From: an uncultured Lachnospiraceae bacterium
Lineage (GTDB): Bacteria > Bacillota > Clostridia > Lachnospirales > Lachnospiraceae
Direction: 5' to 3'
Length of the DNA: 7,772 nt
NCBI GenBank assembly: GCA_949283905.1
Contig: CASDUB010000076.1
Coordinates: 1 to 7,772, forward strand
The notes under the pieces are model-generated. The model did not search any database. It saw nothing but the letters and a program-made list of their open reading frames with translations, and had not been told where the DNA came from. Positions 1 through 5,739 of the stretch are shown in pieces; the first letter of the stretch is position 1, and every line of letters begins with the position of its first letter. The position numbers were made by a program, and so were the translations under genes.

Positions 1-537
1 ACACGCATAATGTTCGGATATGATCAGAAAAACAGCGCGCATCCATACGACCTGTGGATGCACAGCCTGTATACGGTCACAGGGCTTCCGAAGGATATTG
101 ACGACGGGATGGTTTATCTCGCCGCACTTCTGCACGACATAGGCAAGCCTGACTGCCGCACGGCAGGCAAGCGGGAGGGCGACACAAACATGCACTATTA
201 CGGACACCCGCAAAGAAGCATGGAAATAGTAAGGGACGAGGTCATTCCGGAACTTATCGAAAGAGGAGAGGTCATCTCCCCGGACGAGAGGAGAAGGCTT
301 ATTTATTATGTCGAATATCATGACGACAGGGTAAGCCTGAGACCGAAGCATCTTTTAAGGCATCTTAGGATGGGCGCGTCTATGGACGAATTCAAAAAGC
401 TGATGAAGCTTCAGGTGTCAGATGCAAGGGCGCATGTGCTCATACCGGTGGTCGTACAGAGGATAGAGATCTGTGAAGCCTGGGACGGGGAGTACGGCGA
501 AGATACATACGCAAGGATCAAAGAAGGGAAGATATGA
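1..537 (+). CDS. HD-domain phosphohydrolase, C-terminal part (5' end outside window)
   Basis: The reading frame is open from base 1, with the first ATG at 10, so the gene probably begins upstream and this is its C-terminal part. No ribosome binding site can be seen before that ATG. Numbering from it, the HD metal-binding pattern is present: His18 (in WMHSL), His42-Asp43 (in LLHDIGKP), then His66 (YYGHP), His104-Asp105 (EYHDD) and Asp138 (SDARAH). The FGYDQ...HPYDLW lead-in and GHPQRS segment resemble the HD domain found behind the catalytic part of CCA tRNA nucleotidyltransferases and in some ATPase-HD fusion proteins of Clostridia. HD proteins are metal-dependent phosphohydrolases; the substrate cannot be inferred here. 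The gene ends 226 bases before hydC, with a separate promoter region between, so it is unlikely to be functionally linked to the hydrogenase. HD family is confident; the full architecture is unknown. Confidence 0.8.
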   Translation, partial: TRIMFGYDQKNSAHPYDLWMHSLYTVTGLPKDIDDGMVYLAALLHDIGKPDCRTAGKREGDTNMHYYGHPQRSMEIVRDEVIPELIERGEVISPDERRRLIYYVEYHDDRVSLRPKHLLRHLRMGASMDEFKKLMKLQVSDARAHVLIPVVVQRIEICEAWDGEYGEDTYARIKEGKI

Positions 538-604
538 GCGCCGGAAAAATCAACCAGAAATCACGTTTTGACGCAGAGGGTTTTTGTGCAAAATATAAAA
601 ATAT

Positions 605-634
605 TTGTTGATTTATATAGCGTTGTCATATAAA
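605..634 (+). promoter_or_regulatory. Candidate sigma-A-type promoter for the hyd operon
   Basis: A TATAAA -10-like hexamer lies at 629-634 with TTGTTG at 605-610, 18 bases apart, which would start transcription near 641, just before the Rex-like site. The -35 match is poor (3 of 6). A better -35 (TTGACG, 568-573) has no well-spaced -10, and TTGTCA at 623-628 lacks a partner. The promoter position is therefore tentative. Confidence 0.35.
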
Positions 635-647
635 CTATAAGTAGGTT

Positions 648-665
648 TTGTTATAGTTTTGACAA
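648..665. promoter_or_regulatory. Rex (redox-sensing repressor) operator candidate
   Basis: The 18-base sequence TTGTTATAGTTTTGACAA matches the Rex consensus TTGTTAA-N4-TTAACAA at 12 of 14 defined positions, including both outer TTGT/ACAA arms. Rex is an NADH/NAD+-sensing repressor of fermentation and hydrogenase genes in many Firmicutes. The site lies 99 bases upstream of hydC and just downstream of the candidate promoter, a classic repression position. The rex gene itself is not in the window. The sequence match is seen directly; binding is inferred. Confidence 0.75.
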
Positions 666-734
666 GTGAAATGTCCGGTTTCACATGTCTGCACTTGGAG
701 AGAGGTGCAGGCATTTTTGGTCATATAACGGCCA
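662..734 (+). promoter_or_regulatory. Structured 5' leader of hyd operon with terminator-like hairpin
   Basis: Three successive hairpins fill this stretch. The first pairs GTGAAA (666-671) with TTTCAC (679-684), extendable across one mismatch to 662-688. The second is a 12-bp stem, 685-696 with 703-714, containing two G-U pairs and a six-base loop (GGAGAG), followed directly by a T-run at 714-718: the form of an intrinsic terminator. The third is small, 718-722 with 730-734. The extended first stem and the second stem share bases 685-688. If transcription starts upstream, this is an attenuator candidate; if it starts downstream of 718, the second hairpin may simply end the upstream HD gene's transcript. 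It matches no riboswitch class I recognise. Confidence 0.5.
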
Positions 735-763
735 TTTAATATTAACGGAGGTGGTATTGAAGA

Positions 764-1234
764 ATGTTAGACAAATCCTATTATGACAAGGCGGATGAGA
801 TCATCGCGCAGCACGGCGCCGATCAGGCTTCTTTGATCCCTATCATTCAGGATATCCAGGCTGAATACAGATATCTGCCGCTTGAGCTTTTAAGCTATGT
901 CGCGGGGAAGATAGGCATTACGGAAGCAAAGGCTTACAGTGTGGCGACGTTTTATGAGAACTTTTCCTTCGAGCCGAAGGGCAAGTATGTCATAAAAGTG
1001 TGTGACGGGACCGCCTGCCATGTGCGCGGCTCAACGCCTATTCTGGAGCGGCTTTACAGCGAGTTAGGGCTTTCCCCGGAGAAAAAGACTACCGACGATA
1101 TGCTGTTTACTTTGGAAACGGTTTCATGTCTCGGAGCATGCGGACTTGCCCCTGTAATGACAGTCAACGATAAGGTGTATCCGGCGATGACTCCGGATGC
1201 GGCTGCGGAATTGATCCAGGACTTGAGAGGTTGA
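764..1234 (+). CDS. hydC: NADH-dependent [FeFe] hydrogenase subunit HydC (NuoE-like, thioredoxin-like [2Fe-2S])
   Basis: This 156-residue protein is the small electron-transfer subunit of the trimeric HydABC hydrogenase, homologous to complex I NuoE and HndA. It has an N-terminal helical region (about 1-70, with LIPIIQDIQAEYRYLP and GITEAKAYSVATFY, both typical of NuoE) followed by a thioredoxin-like fold carrying one [2Fe-2S] cluster. The four ligands are visible as C-X4-C (Cys80, Cys85 in CDGTACH) and C-X3-C (Cys122, Cys126 in SCLGACGLAP). Length is normal for the family and the protein should be cytoplasmic. The ATG at 764 is chosen because GGAGGTGG lies at 747-754; the gap of about 12 bases is slightly long. 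It is the first gene of the operon, with hydB starting 4 bases after its stop. The Rex-like site upstream suggests redox control. hndA is an equivalent name. Confidence 0.95.
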   Translation: MLDKSYYDKADEIIAQHGADQASLIPIIQDIQAEYRYLPLELLSYVAGKIGITEAKAYSVATFYENFSFEPKGKYVIKVCDGTACHVRGSTPILERLYSELGLSPEKKTTDDMLFTLETVSCLGACGLAPVMTVNDKVYPAMTPDAAAELIQDLRG

Positions 1235-1238
1235 GCGT

Positions 1239-3125
1239 ATGGAGAGGATTATAAACAGAGAAGCGCTGGAAAAGGCCAGGGAAGCGGCGCGCAAGGAAGT
1301 GGAAAGCAGCAGATGCCGTATCCTTATATGCGCTGGAACGGGATGCCTTGCGGGCGGATCCGGCGAGATATATAAAAGAATGTGCGAGCTTGTAGCGGAA
1401 AATCCGAACGTCGAGGTGCATTTCGGAGACGGGATAGCGCACGGCGAAGGCGACATAGGCGTTCATAAGAGCGGATGCCACGGCTTCTGCGAAATGGGAC
1501 CGCTGATGAGAATAGAGCCGATGGGAATACTTTATACAAAGGTAAAACCGGAAGACTGCGAAGAGATCTTCCATCGCACGATAGAAAAGGGCGAGATAAT
1601 CCGCGAGCTCCTGTTCAAACAGGAAGGAAAGGAATATCAGCGCCAGGACGACATTCCGTTCTATAAAAAGCAGACAAGAAACGTACTTAAGAATTGCGGT
1701 CATATAGACGCCGAGCATTTGGAAGAATATCTTGCCACAGGCGGATATAAAGCGCTTGAAAAAGTTCTTTTTGAAATGACGCCTGACGAAGTAATAAAAG
1801 AGATTTCAGAATCCGAGTTAAGAGGACGCGGAGGCGGCGGATTTTCAACGGGATATAAGTGGACGCAGGTTGCGCGTCAGCCGGAAAAGATCAGATACGT
1901 CGTATGTAACGGAGACGAAGGCGACCCGGGAGCGTTCATGGATCGAAGCGTCATGGAAGGCGATCCCCACAAGATGCTTGAGGGAATGATGATTGCGGCT
2001 TACGCCGTAAGAGCGCAGGAGGGTTATATATATGTGCGCGCGGAATATCCGTTGGCTATCGAGCGCCTTAAGAAAGCAATAGCTCAGGCAGAAGAAGCCG
2101 GTCTTTTAGGCGACAATATCCTCGGAACGGATTTTTCTTTCCGTATCCATATAAACCGCGGAGCGGGAGCTTTTGTATGCGGCGAAGGCAGCGCGCTTAC
2201 GGCTTCCATCGAAGGAAACAGAGGTATGCCTCGTGTAAAACCGCCCAGAACGGTTGAACAGGGACTTTTTGCGAAACCGACCGTACTCAACAACGTTGAA
2301 ACATTCGCTAACGTGCCGATGATCATTCAGGAGGGCGCGCAGTGGTTTAAGAGCATAGGAACTGAAAAGAGTCCGGGAACAAAAGCTTTCGCTCTTACAG
2401 GCAGCGTAAAGCATACAGGACTTATCGAAGTGCCTATGGGAACGACGCTTCGGGAGATCATATATGATATAGGTGGCGGAATTAAAGGGGACGGTACGTT
2501 TAAAGCTGTTCAGATAGGAGGACCTTCGGGAGGATGTCTTACAGAACAGCATATGGACATAGGACTTGATTTTGATTCCCTTAAGAAGATCGGTGCTATG
2601 ATCGGTTCCGGCGGTCTTGTCGTAATGGACAACAATACCTGTATGGTTGAAGTTGCAAGGTTCTTTATGAACTTTACACAGAATGAGAGCTGCGGTAAAT
2701 GTGTTCCGTGCCGCGAGGGTACAAAGAGAATGCTCGATATACTAGAACGTATTGTATCCGGTAGAGGAAAAATTGAAGACCTTGATATGCTTGAAGAACT
2801 TGCGGGTATGATAACTGATACGGCGCTTTGCGGCCTTGGAAAGAGCGCGGCGCTTCCTGTTATGAGCACACTTAAGTTTTTCAGGAACGAATATGAAGAA
2901 CATGTTATAGATAAACGCTGTACTTCACATACTTGCTCTGCAATGAAGCGATATATAATCAGCCCGGACAGATGTAAGGGCTGCTCAAAATGCGCCAGAA
3001 ACTGCCCGGCAGGCGCTATCAGCGGTAAAGTTAAAGAACCGTTTGTTATCGATGCCGATAAATGTATCAGGTGTGGAGCCTGTGAGAGCGCATGCGCATT
3101 TGGCGCTATACATATAGAATGGTAG
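1239..3125 (+). CDS. hydB: NADH-dependent [FeFe] hydrogenase subunit HydB (NuoF-like, FMN and NAD(H) site)
   Basis: This 628-residue flavoprotein is the NAD(H)-reactive subunit of HydABC. Residues about 25-110 form a thioredoxin-like [2Fe-2S] domain with CAGTGC and CHGFC motifs. The NuoF core follows: the glycine-rich GRGGGGF motif at 196-202 and CNGDEGDPGAF at 223-233, both part of the FMN/NADH pocket, then an SLBB region. A [4Fe-4S] site has ligands Cys485, Cys488, Cys491 (ESCGKCVPC) and Cys531 (CGLGKSA). The C-terminus is a two-cluster ferredoxin domain with Cys579/582/585/589 and Cys609/612/615/619. In the bifurcating enzyme FMN exchanges electrons with NAD(H) and a low-potential path leads to ferredoxin. 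This multi-domain length distinguishes it from plain NuoF (about 430 residues). A GAGAGG site at 1225-1230 precedes the start. The stop TAG lies inside the hydA ribosome binding site, implying tight coupling. hndC is an equivalent name. Confidence 0.96.
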   Translation: MERIINREALEKAREAARKEVESSRCRILICAGTGCLAGGSGEIYKRMCELVAENPNVEVHFGDGIAHGEGDIGVHKSGCHGFCEMGPLMRIEPMGILYTKVKPEDCEEIFHRTIEKGEIIRELLFKQEGKEYQRQDDIPFYKKQTRNVLKNCGHIDAEHLEEYLATGGYKALEKVLFEMTPDEVIKEISESELRGRGGGGFSTGYKWTQVARQPEKIRYVVCNGDEGDPGAFMDRSVMEGDPHKMLEGMMIAAYAVRAQEGYIYVRAEYPLAIERLKKAIAQAEEAGLLGDNILGTDFSFRIHINRGAGAFVCGEGSALTASIEGNRGMPRVKPPRTVEQGLFAKPTVLNNVETFANVPMIIQEGAQWFKSIGTEKSPGTKAFALTGSVKHTGLIEVPMGTTLREIIYDIGGGIKGDGTFKAVQIGGPSGGCLTEQHMDIGLDFDSLKKIGAMIGSGGLVVMDNNTCMVEVARFFMNFTQNESCGKCVPCREGTKRMLDILERIVSGRGKIEDLDMLEELAGMITDTALCGLGKSAALPVMSTLKFFRNEYEEHVIDKRCTSHTCSAMKRYIISPDRCKGCSKCARNCPAGAISGKVKEPFVIDADKCIRCGACESACAFGAIHIEW

Positions 3126-3133
3126 GAGGTGAG
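3124..3133 (+). promoter_or_regulatory. Ribosome binding site of hydA overlapping the hydB stop codon
   Basis: AGGAGGTGAG is a near-perfect anti-16S match. Its first two bases are the last two of the hydB TAG stop. It sits 9 bases (from the end of GGAGG) before the ATG at 3139, which decides that start over the in-frame ATG at 3148. The overlap suggests translational coupling of HydB and HydA. Confidence 0.85.
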
Positions 3134-3138
3134 AAAGA

Positions 3139-4821
3139 ATGGGATATATGACAATAAATAACAGACGCGTTGAGTTTACGGATGAGAAAAATGTACTTTC
3201 AGTGATCCGTAAAGCAGGTATCGAACTTCCTACATTCTGCTATCATTCGGAACTTTCCACATACGGCGCGTGCCGAATGTGCGTTGTAGAGGATGAAAGA
3301 GGAAAAGTATTTGCTTCATGTTCAGAGGTGCCGAGAGACGGAATGACGATTTTTACAAATACGCCGCGTCTTCAGCATCACAGGAAAATGATTATAGAAC
3401 TGATGCTTGCATCTCACGACAGAGACTGTACAAGCTGTGCAAAGAATGGTGTATGTACGCTTCAGGCGCTTGCGAACCAGTTAAATGTAAGCAATGTAAG
3501 GTTTGAAAATTATAAAAAAGAACGTCCTAAAGACACAAGTTCAGACTGCATTATACGTGATCCGAACAAATGTATACTTTGCGGCGACTGCGTGCGCATG
3601 TGCGAAGAGATCCAGGGACTCGGAATACTTGACTTTGTTTCAAGAGGATCCAAAATGCATGTAACGACGGCGTTTGACAGACCTCTTTCGGCTACCGAGT
3701 GCGTAGGCTGCGGACAGTGCCGTATCGTGTGTCCTACAGGTGCTATTCTTATCAAGCGTGATATGGATCCTGTATGGAAAGACCTTGCCGATAAAAATAA
3801 AATCGTAGTTGCTCAGATAGCTCCTGCAGTGCGAGTTGCCATCGGAGAAAGATTCGGATTGCCGGAAGGCGAAAATGTTATCGGACTTCTTGTTGCGGCT
3901 CTCAGAAGACTGGGATTTGACAGAGTTTATGATACAAATTTCGGAGCCGATCTTACGGTAATGGAAGAATCAAAGGAATTTCAGGAGCGTCTTGCATCGG
4001 GAGGAAAACTTCCGCTGTTTACATCGTGCTGTCCGGCATGGGTAAAATACTGCGAACAAAAATATCCTGAGTTTAAAGATAATCTGTCAACCTGCAAGTC
4101 TCCTCAGGAGATGTTCGGCGCTCTTTTGAAAGAGGAGGCGCGTGCAAATGCTGATAAAGAGTCAAGAAAAACAGTTGTTGTTTCGATAATGCCTTGTTCG
4201 GCTAAAAAAGCGGAGATAAAACGTCCTGAACATTTTACTGCGGGAGAGCAGGATGTGGATTATGTATTATCTACAGTAGAAGTAAGCCGAATGATAAGGG
4301 AAGCAGGTCTTGACCTTTCTAACCTTAAGCCTGAAGCAATGGACATGCCTTTTGGATTGGCGTCAGGTGGCGGAGCTATATTCGGAGTTACAGGCGGCGT
4401 TACAGAAGCTGTTCTGCGTCGTCTTGTAGGAAGCCACGGACAAGAAACGCTTGAGTTTATCAGCAGCACCGGAATCCGCGGCGAAGACGGTATTAAAGAA
4501 GCAACTGTAAATCTCGATGAAAGGGAAGTTAAGATTGCTGTAGTAAACGGACTTGCATCTGCAGGAAAGCTGCTTGAAAGAATCAAGGCGGGTGAAGCTT
4601 ATTACGATTTTGTTGAAGTAATGGCCTGCAAGAGCGGATGTATCGGCGGCGGAGGCCAGCCGGCCTGGAGAAGCTCTAAAGCGAAAAAATCAAGAGCGGA
4701 CGGCATTTATGAAGTTGACCGTACATCACAGATCAAGATTTCGAATGAAAATCCGATCATAGAAAATGTATACAATGGAATTCTTAAAGGAAAGATTCAT
4801 GAATTGCTGCATACGAGATGA
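3139..4821 (+). CDS. hydA: NADH-dependent [FeFe] hydrogenase catalytic subunit HydA
   Basis: HydA carries the H-cluster and makes or oxidises H2. Domains in order: a plant-type [2Fe-2S] domain (Cys34, Cys45, Cys48, Cys61); a His-ligated [4Fe-4S] cluster (His93, Cys97, Cys100, Cys106); a 2x[4Fe-4S] ferredoxin domain (Cys145/148/151/155 and Cys188/191/194/198); and the H-cluster domain from about residue 220. The three H-cluster signatures are TSCCPAW (295-301; by family analogy Cys297 is the proton-transfer residue and Cys298 a ligand), MPCSAKKAE (351-359, ligand Cys353) and EVMACKSGCIGGGGQP (ligands Cys497 and Cys501). The third reads K-S where P-G is usual but still fits E-x-M-x-C-x-x-G-C-x-x-G-G-G-Q. 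At 560 residues it lacks the extra C-terminal [2Fe-2S] domain of the Thermotoga enzyme. Position after hydC and hydB supports the electron-bifurcating group A3 type. Activation needs HydEFG, not seen here. Confidence 0.97.
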   Translation: MGYMTINNRRVEFTDEKNVLSVIRKAGIELPTFCYHSELSTYGACRMCVVEDERGKVFASCSEVPRDGMTIFTNTPRLQHHRKMIIELMLASHDRDCTSCAKNGVCTLQALANQLNVSNVRFENYKKERPKDTSSDCIIRDPNKCILCGDCVRMCEEIQGLGILDFVSRGSKMHVTTAFDRPLSATECVGCGQCRIVCPTGAILIKRDMDPVWKDLADKNKIVVAQIAPAVRVAIGERFGLPEGENVIGLLVAALRRLGFDRVYDTNFGADLTVMEESKEFQERLASGGKLPLFTSCCPAWVKYCEQKYPEFKDNLSTCKSPQEMFGALLKEEARANADKESRKTVVVSIMPCSAKKAEIKRPEHFTAGEQDVDYVLSTVEVSRMIREAGLDLSNLKPEAMDMPFGLASGGGAIFGVTGGVTEAVLRRLVGSHGQETLEFISSTGIRGEDGIKEATVNLDEREVKIAVVNGLASAGKLLERIKAGEAYYDFVEVMACKSGCIGGGGQPAWRSSKAKKSRADGIYEVDRTSQIKISNENPIIENVYNGILKGKIHELLHTR

Positions 4822-4845
4822 AAAGAGTCGTATGAAGGGTAATTC
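4801..4845 (+). other. Imperfect hairpin across the hydA stop codon
   Basis: GAATT (4801-4805) pairs with AATTC (4841-4845), and ATACGA (4811-4816) pairs with TCGTAT (4828-4833), with the hydA TGA (4819-4821) in the loop. A short TTTT lies only at 4852-4855, so it is a poor intrinsic terminator. It may protect the 3' end or mean nothing. Confidence 0.3.
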
Positions 4846-4877
4846 ATAATATTTTCCCTGAATCAAAAGTTTAAAAC

Positions 4878-5001
4878 AAAGAAGCATATTTCCTCCGGGA
4901 ACCGTTGGCACTTAGTCCTCGCGCAGCGGCACTAAATTCGCGCTGTGCGCTCATTAAGGCCCGGCGCTGTGGATGTTCCCTTCGGAAAAAGTGCTTCTTT
5001 T
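4878..5001 (+). ncRNA. GC-rich structured element: complex terminator or small structured RNA downstream of hydA
   Basis: The stretch 4822-5016 holds no credible gene, but 4878-5001 folds into one long structure. AAAGAAGCA (4878-4886) pairs with TGCTTCTTT (4992-5000); TTTCC (4889-4893) with GGAAA (4984-4988); GGGAAC (4897-4902) with GTTCCC (4975-4980). Inside, GGC and CTTAGT (4907-4916, one bulged A) pair with 4953-4961, capped by a 9-bp stem, 4920-4928 with 4941-4949. A run of T from 4998 follows, as in an intrinsic terminator on the plus strand. The minus strand ends in a weaker T-rich tail, so it could also end the Nudix transcript. It contains near direct repeats (GGCACT at 4907 and 4928; GCGCTGTG at 4940 and 4964). 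No good promoter is seen just upstream. It resembles 6S RNA in outline only, and is too short for most; a dispersed palindromic repeat is the other possibility. Confidence 0.55.
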
Positions 5002-5016
5002 TTTTTAGAGAAGGTT

Positions 5017-5574
5017 TCAGAAACCGAGTATGCGAGCTGCCTTCAAAAGCCCGGCCTGGGTTTTGCCGTCTTCGATTTTGTTGTTCATAACGTCGTCGAG
5101 GAGCTGTTCTAACGGAACTTTCTTAAATCTGAGAAATTCGTCTTTGTCAAGCTGCTGCTCGCCTCGTGTAAGATCACATGCCATAAACATATATATCTTC
5201 TCAGTGCTGTAGGCGCATGTCGGAATATAATCTCCCAAGTATGTCCAGTTTTTGGCGGTGTACCCTGTTTCTTCGCGAAGTTCACGTTTTGCGGCGTCTA
5301 AAGCTCCTTCGTTGGTGCTATCGAGTTTGCCGGCAGGAAGTTCTGTTATAATGCGGTTGAAAGGATATCTGAATTGTTCTTCAATGATCACTTCGTTGTT
5401 TTCTGTAATAGGAACAATACAGACTGCGCCGTTGTGTCTGATGACTTCACGTGTTGTTGTATTTCCGTTTGGCAGTGTTACGGTATCTTTAAATACATGC
5501 AGCAGTCTGCCGGAATAAACTTCTTCAGAGTCGATCTTTTTTTCGAATAATTCGCCTTTATATTCTGAATACAT
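5017..5574 (-). CDS. Nudix hydrolase, ADP-ribose pyrophosphatase type
   Basis: This 185-residue cytoplasmic protein belongs to the Nudix superfamily, ADP-ribose pyrophosphatase (NudF-like) branch, which splits ADP-ribose into AMP and ribose 5-phosphate using Mg2+. The Nudix box runs from Gly82 to Tyr105 with the catalytic core RELREETGY (Arg97, Glu98, Glu101, Glu102). The gap between Gly82 and Glu89 is six residues instead of the textbook five, a one-residue insertion. The upstream segments VCIVPI, EEQFRYP and ELPAGKLD are typical of this branch, and length is normal. The ATG is supported by GGAGG on the minus strand (5582-5586), 7 bases ahead. It is transcribed away from queT, and its 3' end faces the structured element behind hydA. 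Other Nudix substrates such as nucleoside diphosphate sugars cannot be excluded. Confidence 0.88.
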   Translation of the reverse strand: MYSEYKGELFEKKIDSEEVYSGRLLHVFKDTVTLPNGNTTTREVIRHNGAVCIVPITENNEVIIEEQFRYPFNRIITELPAGKLDSTNEGALDAAKRELREETGYTAKNWTYLGDYIPTCAYSTEKIYMFMACDLTRGEQQLDKDEFLRFKKVPLEQLLDDVMNNKIEDGKTQAGLLKAARILGF

Positions 5575-5600
5575 TTGCGTACCTCCGTGATGTAAAATAT

Positions 5601-5617
5601 GAATTGTATTTCAATTC
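5601..5617. promoter_or_regulatory. 17-bp inverted repeat in the Nudix leader
   Basis: GAATTG-TATTT-CAATTC is a perfect 6-bp inverted repeat with a five-base centre, between the AT-rich candidate promoter of the minus-strand Nudix gene (TATAAT on the minus strand at 5632-5637, with no good -35) and its ribosome binding site. It could be an operator or an mRNA hairpin. The regulator is unknown. Confidence 0.35.
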
Positions 5618-5646
5618 GTTGCTATAATAAGATTATAACATTTTTA

Positions 5647-5675
5647 TTGCATTAAATCTTCTTATCTGATAATAT
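5647..5675 (+). promoter_or_regulatory. Candidate promoter for queT
   Basis: TTGCAT (5647-5652) and TAATAT (5670-5675) are 17 bases apart and would start transcription around 5682, just before the preQ1 riboswitch stem. GATAAT at 5668-5673 is a better -10 but leaves only 15 bases to the same -35. The hexamers are weak, but their position fits the leader. Confidence 0.4.
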
Positions 5676-5686
5676 TTTTGCTGCAC

Positions 5687-5730
5687 GGTCAGTTCGAGAC
5701 CTTCCTGACCTAAAATAAAACTAAAGGAGA
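5687..5730 (+). promoter_or_regulatory. preQ1 class I riboswitch candidate controlling queT
   Basis: A 6-bp stem GGTCAG (5687-5692) / CTGACC (5705-5710) closes a 12-base loop, TTCGAGACCTTC, starting with TTC and ending in C as in preQ1-I aptamers. The A-rich tail TAAAATAAAACTAAAGGAG (5711-5729) corresponds to the conserved tail ending in CTAAGG and contains the ribosome binding site of queT. Loop bases CCTT (5700-5703) are complementary to AAGG (5724-5727), so a pseudoknot could hide the ribosome binding site. Ligand binding would then repress translation of the transporter. The location in front of queT strongly supports the call; the exact pseudoknot register is inferred. Confidence 0.85.
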
Positions 5731-5739
5731 CAATTGAAT

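Noticed and set aside
659..687. TTGACA at 659-664 as the -35 of the hyd promoter
   Set aside because: Nothing like a -10 hexamer occurs 16-18 bases downstream, and the bases are explained as the right arm of the Rex-like site.
1164..1718. Long minus-strand frame of 184 codons opposite hydC and hydB
   Set aside because: It is a shadow of the GC-rich hydB coding frame and has no domain features.
4726..4911. Minus-strand frame with an inner ATG at 4885-4887 preceded by a GGAGG-like sequence (complement of 4892-4896)
   Set aside because: It runs antisense through the end of hydA, has no recognisable protein features, and its start region is explained by the stem of the structured element.
4878..5001. 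Calling this element a definite 6S RNA, SRP RNA or tmRNA
   Set aside because: It is shorter than usual 6S RNA, lacks the SRP tetraloop motif and any tag peptide frame, and has no clear promoter; only the overall fold suggests a functional RNA.
4905..5090. Plus-strand open frame across the structured element and the end of the Nudix gene
   Set aside because: It has no ribosome binding site, a low-complexity Cys/Arg-rich composition, and overlaps a well-supported gene on the other strand.
5692..5704. GTTCGAGAC resembling a tRNA T-arm
   Set aside because: There is no acceptor stem, anticodon arm or D-arm around it; it is better explained as the loop of the preQ1 riboswitch.
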